Part shown: piece after piece, positions 10,336 to 23,263 of the stretch
Layout of the letters: each line of letters begins with the position of its first letter
Numbering within the stretch: the first letter of the stretch is position 1
DNA from: Ptychodera flava
Taxonomy: Eukaryota > Hemichordata > Enteropneusta > Ptychoderidae
Assembly: GCF_041260155.1 (NCBI RefSeq)
Contig: NC_091948.1
Location: forward strand, 5,692,501-5,756,500
DNA: 64,000 nt
Reading direction: 5' to 3'
Notes under the pieces: model-generated
What the model saw: only the letters and a program-made list of their open reading frames with translations
Databases searched by the model: none
Told to the model about the DNA's origin: nothing
Made by a program: the position numbers and the translations under genes

Positions 10336-12130
10336 GAACATTTAGCGTTATTTAAACACCGTTAAACACTTATGGCAACGTGATTGCACAAAGAGCCACT
10401 CTACTGAATAGAGACCCGCCATCCTTTGTGTGAAGGTAAAATATTTCCTCTCGTCCGTCTCCTTATGCGGCCGTCTCTAAGTCTCTGTCAGCCTGTCTGT
10501 ATGTCTGTGTGATTGTCTCATTTTGTCTGTCTCTCTGAAAATTATAATGTTGAATACAGATTGCTCGTCAAATGCAATAACTAAATCCAGAAAACAACAC
10601 TTATATATAAATAAAGAAATAAGCGGTAGCAAAAACAACTCTAGCAATTGTGATTCTGTAGGTATGCTTACTCATCAATGTTAAGCTCTCTTTTATATTT
10701 TGTTGTTAGAAAAATACATTTACTCAGTTTCCTCAATGTGACAGTATTTTGCGATGAAATAAATATCTTAATTTGTACAGTTCAGGATGGTTGAAATAAT
10801 AGGAAGTACTATGAAATGTATTTAGCTCTCAGAAATGGTACTCATCCTCTACTGCCTACTAACTACACAACTCACATAGACTGTCTGGTCTTGGAACATT
10901 GTTCAAACGACCTGTCTCAATCTTCAGAGAGTGTGCTGATGTTCTAAAACGGCAGAACGTGTCTGCAAACAGGTTTATCTATACATATCAGGTATGGTTC
11001 TAATACCAGCTCTTTCTTTAAAGGTTGAATAAAAATGAAGTGTGTCACTATTATTAATCACCAAGCACTGTGTATCAATATCTATACACCTTTGTTTTAA
11101 AAGCCGTAAAAACACGGTTTTCATTACCAACCCCTTGTTGTTCCCAAACTTCACTACATCCATAACTCTGCAACAAGCCTTTTACTCCTCTGGTCAATGA
11201 GTCATACCGATTTACATCCTCATGTTTTTTGAAATTCATCACATTTGAATACATTTCTATTTTTATCCATTTTCTGAATTTTTAACAACAAACATTTACT
11301 CTCAATGTTGATCTGCCCAACTCCCCTCTCATAGCAATAATTGGTGTTCATCATTACATGTAAATGAACCTGTTTTCCAAAGGATTAAAAAGTATAAGAA
11401 TGCATGAAATTGCTCAAAAGATTTTCTCTCAGGGAGGGGTACCCTGCAACCCTCCCCATCAGCTAGCTGGCTGCTATTGTCTCTTTGCCGCCTATATACA
11501 GTACTACTTCAGAAAACCTTGCATTTAACAACCATGCTTGCTGTAATTTTTGCATGCATTCATCATGTAGTTTTGTGACACGTGAGGGGGATGTCACCTA
11601 TTTTTTCCATTTTTTAAATCAGTTTTCTTGTGTTTCAAGACGAGATGACAAATGTTTTGTCATGTCCAGGAATTGGAATGTGCTGTCGACTGCCACCGTT
11701 CTGTGGACTGAATATATGAATTACATTTTAGAAAGGGACTTCAAAATTATTATGAAATATTTTTGAGGTTGTCGGGGGATATTTAAAAAATAATCGAGAA
11801 TTTATAAAGAGTCCCTCACCCCCCCCCCCCCAAGAGTTGTTTGTGAATGAAGCCGACGTTGACATTTTTGTTGAAAAGCGCCCTTATAGGCAAAATAACC
11901 AAAAGGATCCACAGAACTTGGTGGGTAAAAAAGGAAATTGTGGCAAGTGTAAGGCAAAGAATCAGGATTATGCTCTGCTGGGTTCAGACGTGTGATGTTG
12001 TAGTTTTTACAGAAGTACATCCATCGTAGACAGAGTGGTATAGTTTGCTGTAAAAAAATATGATATATATTGACTGTGAGCGATGTTTCTCTAGTGGTAA
12101 ATCTGCAGTCAGGTTTGATACGGGATAGGT
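10336..12130. other. Intergenic region upstream of SLC22
   Basis: A CTGTCTGT-rich simple stretch near 10455-10535 and a C-run at 11820-11832. Open frames (11485-11766 +, 11802-12134 -) have no recognisable features. No promoter element could be assigned with confidence. Confidence 0.35.
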
Positions 12131-12194
12131 ACAACTGAAGTAGTATGATTGTTTACATTCATGATTCTTACCTACTGAAGCTTTTACAATCTGG

Positions 12195-12207
12195 GGGTCA
12201 AAGGTCG
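12195..12207 (+). promoter_or_regulatory. DR1-like nuclear-receptor motif before SLC22 start
   Basis: GGGTCAAAGGTCG lies 38 bases before the start codon and differs by one base from a DR1 element (RGGTCAAAGGTCA), the site class of HNF4, RXR heterodimers and COUP-TF. The duplicate first exon keeps the motif in the same place. Function is inferred from the motif only. Confidence 0.4.
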
Positions 12208-12244
12208 CTTGTTGTAAAAAAGCGCCAGTTGTATAACTTGCATC

Positions 12245-12577
12245 ATGGAAGTCGATGAAGCTTACACCTTAGTTGGCGAGTGTGGTTGTTACCATCTCAT
12301 TGTCTATTTTCTAATTTGTGTCTTCGGACAAGTTATCTCTGTGTGGCACGTTCTCGGAATCACTTTCCTTGGGGGCACCCCCTCTCACCTCTGCCATGTC
12401 CCGGAGGGCGTTCAACTGAATGAGTCCATACCTGTGGAGGCCGACTCTACAGACGGTCAACATGTGTACAGCAGTTGTTTAATGTACGAAAACTACACCT
12501 CGGCTAGCAACAATACGGTGTCGTGTACCGATGGCTGGGAGTATGACCCTCCGGACGAAATCACTATAGTCACCGAG
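12245..12577 (+). CDS. SLC22 exon 1
   Basis: 111 codons ending in phase 0 before GTAAGT. Encodes the N-terminus, TM1 (about residues 18-38) and most of the extracellular loop, with several Asn-X-Ser/Thr sites and paired cysteines. Confidence 0.9.
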
Positions 12578-13436
12578 GTAAGTGTAAGCGCTGCTGCATG
12601 ACTATACTCAAAATGCGTCGAGCGACCGCCGGTACTGCAGTGTGTGACAGCCCGGTCGTCAGGCCCAACGAACTCACATCAGCTACTAGCAGTACTAGTC
12701 AGAAAAATATAACCCAGAATACCATGTGCATATTTACTTGAAACAAACGTTAAGTCTTTGTGAATACATTATCAATGCTATGTGATATCGAAGGAAAATT
12801 AGGCAAAATGCATCCCTTGTGAAATGTTTACTTAAACAATATTTACAACGGTTACCGCAGCCAGCACACGCATGACCTTACAACTCTAGATGTAAACATT
12901 GATACGCAAGATCTGGAACTGGATACTACAGTCCGCGACTCGTGTTCATCTATATGTATTAGATATGTATACCAAAGGTGACGTTCTAAATGTGATGATA
13001 AAGATAATTGCGCTTATGGGATATTATCATTATTATTGATATTTTATTATTGATGTTTTTTTTTTTCGTGTTCCTATTGTCGTTGATATGGTGTGCAATT
13101 TTGCAATGATTTCAAAGACTATTATGGGTGCATTGGTTAAATAATGTCTGAGTGATTTTTTAATCTTCAAAGTGACAAAAAGACAACAATTATATCTTCT
13201 TACGTAACGTATCGTGTCAAATCGGAAGCAATCGACGTTGCTTCTGAAGTCTCTCATCTTTCTCTCTCCACAAATACACATGTACCCAGATTTCCGCTAC
13301 CTACTCGTTATTGATGGCGCGTCGTTTCATTTTCAGAGATTGTACTAAGATTGCTTTTAAATCCTAGCTTTGTTAATTTTTTAGTCTTTTTTTAAACATT
13401 TTAGTTTGTCATATGAGCTGGTTCTCGAAATAAAGT

Positions 13437-13502
<66 letters not shown>

Positions 13503-16500
13503 ATTGTACTTGGGCCTCAGCCCAAGTACATTTGTTTTCATTCCGTGGGAAAAAACTGTAAGGTATAACCATTTCTGGCTGAGACCAGGGAGGGCGAAAT
13601 GTATTGGCTTCATCTTTCTTGGCATAATAAATGGCGTAATGATGTTAACTGAATGGAAGTGCTGCTCTCAGCCAGTCTTGAATAAGTGAGATGTGAATAT
13701 AAATGCTTCTCTATCTGAGTTTTTGCCACAAAATCTTCTGAATATAATCAAAATGTGCATCGAAATGCAACAATTAATGCACCCTCCGTTTCCTAGGCGA
13801 TGGCACGACCCTTGCTACACCCACTGGACGAGCCAAAGTGGGAGGGTAATTTCGGTTTGGTCGAACAGGAGGGGTCGAGACCAGAATTTAACATTTAAAC
13901 TTGAAACATGTTAATCACTGACAAGATGTGGATTAGTGTTAATCAAAGAGAAAGTTTGAAAAGGAAAGGTTTTATATCCCGGACACAATGAAAAACATTA
14001 CGACTGGAAACTGTACCCCCGGTTGAGAATAGTAATGCCCACAGCGATGGAGAACACTTATCCTTGAGCTGAGAAAACCAGACCATCATTTCGAAATAGA
14101 GCTGCAGATTCGAGAAGCTCGTTCAAAATAGCTAGGTACACCCCAGAAGGGTGTTTTCGAGTCTTGAGGGCAAATTTCGCCTCCTTCATTTAGAAATCGT
14201 ACGTTTGTTTTTCCAGGGAACACATCATTTGACACAAAATTTGCATGAAAAGGGGTCGCCAGTAAGCACGTGGTCAAATCTGGCATAAGAAACAATATGA
14301 AATGTTGGGTAAAGCCAGTCCAAAATAAACTGATTTGAACTTTTGTGTTTTGTAATTTATACCACTGCAGTAACATGACTTTTTTTTGACAACATCACAC
14401 AATGTAATACGTTTTGAAACTGAATACTCCGACGTATTCTGTGTCCCCTTTGCTAAAAAATACGGTAGCCGATTACCATGTAAGGAGATGATGACGTCAA
14501 GACAGATTTGTAGTGCGTTTGGTCTTGGATGGTGCACGAAGTTTTGTCGAGGTAGCTTGTGTATTTATTTCCTAAATGGGAGATTAGGGTCGATCTAAAA
14601 GAAGGCCGAAAAATGTTATGATACTCTAAGCGAGCTGAACTCCAATGCGAATGGTTGGATAATTTGGAGATGTCTAGACTGATCTCGTCTCATTAAGATT
14701 ATTTGGCGGTCAGTATTGAATTTCAACTGCGTCACAAGTTTGCGTCGAACGGTCAACGAACGATATTTTAGAAATCTGGAGACATGGCACATCGCAGTTT
14801 TATTTTAGTATTTTATATTTTACAAAAGATGTAAGAAGCAATGATTTTGTTGAAAATTCTGAAAAAAATATAGGAAGATTTGATCGCGAACACATTTTCA
14901 CTTGGGGGTCAACTAGCCCTGCGTACGATGCTGTGTGTTCCGCTACAGCTAACCGCCCCCGCTCACCACAGCCCTGCAAAGACCCGTACGTTGGGTCGGT
15001 GACTTCAAATCCATTTTGGGACTTGACGTAAAAAGCCAAATTACTGCCGAAATTCAGCGTTCGTGGGCCCAAGTCGAATCCCAGCCTACCTCAGCTACTC
15101 GATCGCTTCCAAAAATGACAGTCTTTTATTCACTTCTCGTAAATAACCGTCGATGTCGGCAACTCTCTCGCTGGCCCTGCGTACGATGCTGTGTGTTAGC
15201 TGTAGCACATAGCATCGTACGCAGGGCTAGGGGTCAACATAGGGTCGCAGCCATGTTGCCTCAAAACTTATTTCTGTCTGCACTCAAAACTCAAAAATGT
15301 CGCATATGAACCTGAAAAATCGGTGTAATTTTGTCAAACTTCGGCGAAATTTCAGCCTAAAGGTAAATTTACTGAAATTTGATCGACAAATAATCCTGAG
15401 CTTGAACGTGACAGCTCGCCTTCTCCGGGAAGTCATGCATCCGGCCAGCTGCCCATATGGCCGGGAGCATGAGATTGTTTTCAAGCGACGGCGGCAGACC
15501 GTACGGGGCTCTGGATATGAACCTACTGCCGGTCACAGGTGTCCGGAGTTGCCGGTGTACATGCATAGAGACCCATTCTCTCTATGCATGTACACCGGCA
15601 ACTCCGGACACCTGTGCCGCCGGTGTAGCTGTAATAACTGTTGCGTTGTTTTTAATCACCACGGACGAAGTCCGAGGGGACTTATAGGTTTGGTCATGTC
15701 CGTGCGTCCGTCCGTCCGTTCACGCCTAGTACCCAACCCCATACAGATGCACGTCGATTTGTTTCACAATGCTATCAAATTTGGCCGTGTTAGAGGACTT
15801 TTTAGTTTACACCTCCATAGACTCCCATGTATAAGGCAGTTCTCCATAGACTCGCATGTATGATGCCAAGAAAAATAAAAATTTAGTTTCTCATCGTATC
15901 ATATTGCCTAAAGGATGCAGTGACACAGTTTTTTTGTCCCCACGGATAAAGTCCAGGGGGCTTATAGATTGGCTCATATCCGTCCGTGAGTCCATCAGTG
16001 AGTCCATCGGTTCACGCAGATATCTCAGACATTTTGACAAAATATCATGTGACCTTGGTGACCTTTGACCTCAATATACATTATTGTCCATAACTCAGTA
16101 ACCACAAGTGCTAAACCTTTCATATTTGGTATGATGGGACACCTTATGATGCCACATATTGTACGCCATAATTATGTGCATATCTAATTATGGGCGAGCC
16201 AATAGAGCAAGAGGTCTGATTTCTGGTATATATAGGGATAAGTTAACAATATAATTTGTTTGACAAAACTTCACGTGACCTCAATGACCTTTGACCTCAA
16301 ATATACATATTTGTCCACAACTCAGTAACCACAAGTGCTACACCCTTCATATTTGGTATGAAAGGACACCTTATGACACCATATATTGTACCTCATTAAT
16401 TATGTGCATATCTTATTTTGAGCGAGCCAATAGAGCTAGAGGTCTGATTTTTGGTATATAGGAATAACTTAGCAATACAATTATTATGACAAAATGTGAC

Positions 16501-17452
16501 GTGACCTCAATGACCTTTGACCTCAAATATATATTTGTCCACAACTCAGTAACCACAAGTGCTACATCCTTCATATTTGGTATGATAAGACACCTTATGA
16601 CACCACATATTGTACCTCATTAATTATGAGCGCGCCAATAGAGCTAGAGGTCTGATTTTTGGTATATAGGAATAACTTAGCAATACAATTATTTGACAAA
16701 ATGTCATGTGACCTCGATGACCTTTGACCTCAAATATATATATTTGTCCACAACTCAGTAACCACAAGTGCTACACCCTTCATAAATGGTATGATGGGAC
16801 ACCTTATGACACCACATATTGTACCTCATTAATTATGCGCATATCTAATTTGAGCAAGCCAATAGAGCTGGATGTCCGATTTTTGGTATATAGGGATAAC
16901 TATAGGGTAGAAATCTAAATATGCCCATCTAAATATTAGACATCTACCATCGAGAACAAAAGAAATTTGCTGTAATTTGAATATTTAAGGAGTTTAAGCA
17001 ATTCCCGCAATAAATAAAGAACCCCTGCCTCAAACTCCACAAAAGTTGCTAGACATATTTTGCCGTTGTCATGCTATTGCTTCGTTAATAACCAGTTAAT
17101 CAAATGCCTCATTGACAGGAGGAAATTCAAGACCATATTTGAATAGTAGTATATATTGTCCTCAAAATTACTCTATCACGGCCCAAGTACTCATTGCCTT
17201 CAGCAATACTGCCTTGTTATTATTATTATTATTGTCGCCAACCAGAGCATTTACCTGCTCCACGAACCTACTGTTAGCCAGAATTTGTTTCCAGGCAGAG
17301 ACCTGTGGTATATGACGATGCGCCGTTTCAACAATACTTTATTTCGATCAAAAATGGGCACTCAAGTCAAATGTTGATTGCAAAGTGAATTTGGACAAGG
17401 CAAATACGTTATTGAGTGTTCGATATCAATGAATACAGGAATACCTGTCTTG

Positions 17453-17487
<35 letters not shown>

Positions 17488-20400
17488 ATATATATATACA
17501 CACACTGAGAAGATTAAGGGTTCCGTAATTGATTAAACGGTTATATTTAGTGTGTTTGCCTGGAGACCCTAGGTACATTGGAAGTGATTTAAGGTAGAAT
17601 GTGTCTCGGGGACAGATATTCGGGCTTTCAAATCTTATCGATTCTCTTCTGATCTATATACCACTTGATGGGTGCTCATTTTAGAACTCTTGGTGTAAGA
17701 AAGGTTTTCACAGGAGGTCAGGGGTCACCGACATGAGCGTGCACCACTGATCGTGTTGCTCCGAAATACCCAGTAAAATATACAGCACAACTAGTATTAT
17801 CCAGAATAGTTTTACCACTAAAGGACATATAAAAGTAGCAAGCATCGACTGAAGGAGTGAAAACCATGCCACCGAAAGGAAAATCAGGTAAAGAGAGCAC
17901 AAAGACAACTCAACAGAAGACTCTCAACTTCAACAGCCATGCCACTGCCAGAGCACGTGACCACCAACAGGATAATTCGGATCGGACGGATGACGAAGAG
18001 CAGTCGAGAACAACCGACAAGATGCACGACCACGGCAAAGGTGAATTCGAACAGTTCGTCAAGGCCACCCTCCAAAGGATGGAAGAAAAGATAGATAAAG
18101 CCGCAAATGAACAGAAACACTTCAGAGAAAGACTTGTAAGTATCGAGGAAAAACAAGACAACTTTGAAAAGTCATTAGAGCACTCGGCCAAGGACATCGA
18201 CGAATTGAAGAACGACCACGTGGTCACAGAGAAACGCATCAAAGATCTCGAACTCATTATCCAGGCTCTTGACTCCAAACTAAAAACAACCACTGAAGAA
18301 AATATCCGTTTGCAGCGGTACTCCAGAAGTTTCAATCTCCGCTTTGGAGGGATACAAGAGAGAGAGGGAGAGAACTGTACACAAATATTGGCAGATCTAC
18401 TTGAAGATAAACTTGGATTCGAAAACGCCACCGCCATGTTGGAAAACGCACACCGCACGCGCACAGGAAAGGCAACAGCAAACAGAAGGGGAGGTGCTGG
18501 TCAACCGAGCCACATCATCGTAAAGTTCATGAAGCGCCCAGAGCGACTGAAGGTGTTGATGAAAGCAAGACGTGCACTCGAAGGATCAGGCATTTTTGTC
18601 ACGGAGGATCTGTGCCCCTCTGACTACAAGCGAAAGTGTGAACTAGGAGACGTGATGAAAAAAGCCTATGAACAAGGTAAAAGGCCAAGATTCGTAAACG
18701 GCAAACTCTATATCAACGGTCAGCAATACGATTGAACTACAGCGCCGCGGAGCAGAAATGTAGAACTGACTGTTTGCATCTGATTTGCAACATGAACTGA
18801 ATAGTTTGCGCCAGCACATGATAGTGATACTTCAGGAAAGTATTGCGTTGTTTGTGTAATTTACACTGTAGCTGCTCAACAGATTATGTAACTTTGAAAA
18901 GTATGTGTGGAAACCCAACTGTTGTTAACGCTTTCGGTTTCCTATTTATTTGCTCTTTCGATCGACGCCGTCTGGTCGAATACAACCTTTAAAACGATAC
19001 ACGCAGATTTTCTAATCGAGGTTAAACTGTTATTGATAGAGTTTCTTATTATTGCTGTTTTTTACAAAATTTTACTATTGTAATGATGATCAGGGTAGGA
19101 GCCTGTGTCTGAGACATGGTATATAGACCCAAAGGTGTTTATGGGTCACGTCTGTGGTACCATCAACCACAGACACTTTGTGTTTGTTTTTCTAATGTAG
19201 TTTTGTCAGGTATTTATCTGATTTATGTTTGTCCGTTTAGTCCTGTTTTGTGTTTGTTCTGTTTTTATGACAAAAAGGAGTTATGAATACTAAAATCTGG
19301 GAAAACATGAAAGAAACAAAACTAGATTTGGTATGTCTAAAATCAAAGTAATATCATTGAATGCTAGGGGCCTCGGTGGGTACAAAAAACGGAAAAAGGT
19401 ATTTAAATGGGTGAGGGACAGTAATGCCAACATAATAATGTTTCAAGAAACCCATAGCACATGTAAAACTGTGAAACGCTGGTCCAGTCAATTACGAGGA
19501 CATATGGAGTTCTCACATGGTACAAATCTCAGCAGGGGAGTTATTACGATCTTTAGGAATATTAATTTTGATATACATAAACTTTATTCAGACCCAGAGG
19601 GGAGATTTCTTATTATCGATGCTGTTATAGATGAAAACACCACATACTGATTAATTCTTACGCACCTAATGACCAGACAAGTCACATTGCCTTCTTGGGT
19701 GCACTTTTCACACAACTAAAGGATTTTATTACAGATCCAGAGAGTGTTATCATTTGGGGAGGGGACCATAATCTTGTACGAGATATCAATCTTGACAGAT
19801 ATGGAGGGAATCCAACTCCCTGGAATGATTCAATGAAAGCATTGGAGGAAATCCTAGAGGCATTTGATTTGATTGACATTTGGAGAGTTTTAAACCCCAC
19901 AAAAAAAGCCTACACATGGAAACGTTTCAACCCTACTCTAGTTCAGAGTAGACTAGATTATTTTCTTATTAATGATAGCTTGCAATCAGTGATAAGTAAT
20001 GCCACAATTGAGCCCTGTGTTTTCTCGGACCATTCAGCCATTGTGTTGACATTACAAAGGGAAGAAATCCAAAGAGGTCCATCTTACTGGAAATTCAACA
20101 ATAGCTTGCTGAGAGATACAGACTACATAAAACTAATAGAAGAGAATTTTCCTCAGTGGGTGAATGATCAAGAAATCGTTGACCTGGGAACAAAGTGGGA
20201 TTGGGTTAAATTTAAAATTAAAGAAATGACTATGAAGTTTAGCAAAAAGAAAGCAAGAGAAAGAAAACAAAAAATCTTTCATCTTGAACAAAAATTGAAA
20301 AAGCTGGCAGAAACCTTGGCAACAAACCCCACTGATGATACTACTGATCAATATCAAAGCACACAGGATGACCTCCAGACTGAGTTGGATCATATTATTG

Positions 20401-23220
20401 AAGGGTGCATAATTAGATCCCATTGTAACTGGTATGAGTATGGGGAAAAAAGTAACAAATACTTCCTAGGGTTGGAGAGGGCACATGGAAAAAAATCTGA
20501 AATAAATAAGTTGTTTTCCATGGAAGATGATACACCTCTGAACGATATTAAAAGCATAAACAATGAAATGTTGAATTTTTATAAAGAATTATATACATCT
20601 AGATCTCAGACTGGTGACCCCACTGCTACTGCAGAAATTGAGGATCTGTTTCTAAACAATCCAAATATTCCAAAACTTTCTCAGGAAGAGTCTGATCTTT
20701 GTGAAGGTTTGATTACTCTAGATGAAGCATGGATAGCTTTGAAAGAAATGCCCAACAATAAACGCCAGGCAATGATGGTCTCACGGCAGACTTTTATAGA
20801 CATTTTTGGCCTCTACTTGGCAATCACTTAGTGAATGCCTTAAATCACAGTTATCAAAAAGGGGAATTCTCTACATCACAAAGACAAGGAGTGATCATTC
20901 TCTTGGAGAAAAAGGAAAAGATCGTAGATATATAAAAATTGGAGGCCAGTGTCATTACTCAATGCAGACTATAAAATTGCTACAAAATGTTTGGCTAAAA
21001 GATTACATAAAGTGTTACCAAAATAATTCATGAGACACAGTCTGCATTTGTTAAAAATAGATACATTGGGGATGTGATAAGACTGGTTGAAAGTATTATG
21101 ACATATACAGATGAGAGGAAATTACCCGGACTTCTACTAACTATAGATTTCGAGAAAGCATTTGATAGTCTGGAATGGAAATTTTTGATAAATTCATTGA
21201 AGTCTTTTAATTTTGGAGAAAGTTTCATAAAATGGATAAAATCACTGTACAGAAACATCTCCAGTTGTGTAATGAATAGAGGTACATCCACTGGGTACTC
21301 TCATTGGGCAGAGGTGTCAGACAAGGAGACTGTATTTCTCCGGCTCTCTTTATTCTGAGTTTGGAATTGTTTTTGATTTCAATGCGTAACAATAACAATA
21401 TTAGAGGTATAAATATAAATAATCAACAGATAAAAAATGCTACATTCGCAGATGACTTGACATGTTTCTTGCATGACATAAAATCTGCAAAACATCTCTT
21501 TGGTCTTCTTGAAAAATTCCATAAAGTTTCTGGTCTGAAGATCAACTATGATAAGTCTGAAGCCATGTGGCTAGGTACTATGAAAAAATCGAAGAAAACT
21601 CCCCTCCGGGTAAAATGGCCAAAAGGCCCTATAAAAATGGTTGGTGTTTATGTATCACACGACCATGAGATAGCTGGCAAGCTGAATACTGTTGGACCAA
21701 TAGAAAACTACAAACTACCTTAAACATGTGGAAAACTAGAGATCTCACCTTACTGGGTAAAATTCAGATAATTAAATCATTAGCCCTGTCCCAAATTCAA
21801 TATATTATGAGTATGACTATGGTTCCTAAAAACAAACTAAAAGAAATTAACAAAATGTTATTTCAATTTCTATGGAAAGGTCCAGATAAGGTTGCCAGGT
21901 ACACAATGGTAGGAAATGTAGAAAATGGAGGACTAAGAATGCCAAATATTTTTGCAATGTATAATGCCACAAGAATAGATTGGATCAGAAGGTATTTTAA
22001 TGAACAAAATAACCACCATGGAAACTATTTTTTACTAGTTTACTAAAACCAGTTGGAGGTTTAAAGTTATTACTGAAATGTAATTTTAAAGTAGAATTAC
22101 TGCCATTGAAATCAGTGGTTTCTTTACAGTATGTTGAAAACATGGGAAGAGGTAAATTTGAAAAAACCACACTGTGAAAATAATTTGAATCCAAGAAAAA
22201 CTATTTTATGGAACAATAAGGATATTTTGATTGGAAAACGTTCTATTTTTTACCAGGATTTTGTAGATGCAGGATTCCTATATTTAGAACAATTGTACAA
22301 CGAAATGGCCAAAAGCGGGACTGGGATTCTGTACACAATAATGGTATCCCTCAATCATCCATTTTGAAATGGTTTGGACTAAAAAGTGTTATCCCAGCCA
22401 ACATACAAGTGAATCAGCAAAGTACAGCTGATGATGAAGATGAAGTAAAAATTGTATCGAAACACAGGTCAATCAGTGTGGAACTGTGTAATATAAAAGT
22501 AATCACACAGCTGATTAATGACATTAATTTTATACCACCAAAATCAGAACTGTATTTTGAACATGAATTAAAATCAATGTTACTAACTGGAACGAAATTT
22601 ATCATCTTCCATTTAAGGTAACTATCGACTGTAAGTTGAGAGAATTTCAGTTTAAAATTTTACACAATATCCTGTATACGAATGCTAGACTGAGTAAAAT
22701 GAACATACCCACAGTTGATAATGCTCTTTGTTCTTTCTGCAAGAACAAAGAAGAAACTTTACTCCATATTTTACATGATTGTCAACATGTGCAACTATTT
22801 TGGGAAGCATTTTTCATGTTATGGGGACAAAAATTAAAATTGAGAGTAAGACCAAAAATATGGCAGATCATACTAGGTGATCCCAAACTTTCTAGTATTG
22901 TGAATTTCCTACTGCTTATTGGTAAAAGGTACATTTATATTTGTCGTTGTAAAAAGACCTTGCCTAACTTTACAGCATACAAAAGATTTGTGAACTCTAT
23001 ACAAAAAACTGAGTATCACATTGCCTTGAGAAAAGATAAAATTTTTGCCCATAATAAAAAGTGGAGAATCTACAGTACTAATATCCACCAAGACCCTAGC
23101 ACAACAGACATACACAATAATGATGTATGATCACTACTTTATTGATTTCTGTAATGTCTTTTTTTTTCTCAGATTTAATGAGACATGTATTTGAAAATTT
23201 TTGATAACTCCAATAAAAAC

Positions 23221-23263
<43 letters not shown>

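Larger units (their letters stand above)
16037..16905 (+). repeat. Tandem array of four about 205-228-bp units
   Basis: The units start near 16037, 16264, 16489 and 16693. Each holds TGACCTTTGACCTC, AACTCAGTAACCACAAGTGC, a CACCTTATGA(C/T) block and a CAATAGAGC(A/T)(A/G)GA block. A decayed relative is at about 57620-57970 in the intron of the second channel gene. Confidence 0.8.
17712..23259 (+). mobile_element. Full-length L1/Tx1-type LINE
   Basis: About 5.55 kb, flanked by a 15-bp direct repeat AAGAAAGGTTTTCAC (17697-17711 and 23260-23274), with a poly(A) tail (about 23224-23260) and AATAAA at 23212-23217. A short 5' leader of about 150 bp precedes ORF1. ORF2 has an endonuclease, reverse transcriptase and C-terminal Cys/His motif. 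The target duplication shows the 5' end is intact. It landed inside a TTAA MITE in SLC22 intron 1, in the same direction as the gene. ORF1 is open; ORF2 is broken by several frameshifts, so the copy is probably inactive though young. Confidence 0.92.

Noticed and set aside
13401-13625. Poly-His frame on the minus strand
   Set aside because: It is the (ATG)n microsatellite read in reverse.
15534-15616. MicroRNA precursor call for the perfect hairpin
   Set aside because: A fully paired 38-bp stem with a 7-nt loop is more like a palindromic mobile-element end; no other support.
15297-15863. 188-codon frame
   Set aside because: Runs through the perfect hairpin and an interspersed repeat; no family features, and codons change character at the repeat borders.
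17910-18464. 184-codon frame on the minus strand
   Set aside because: Antisense shadow of LINE ORF1.
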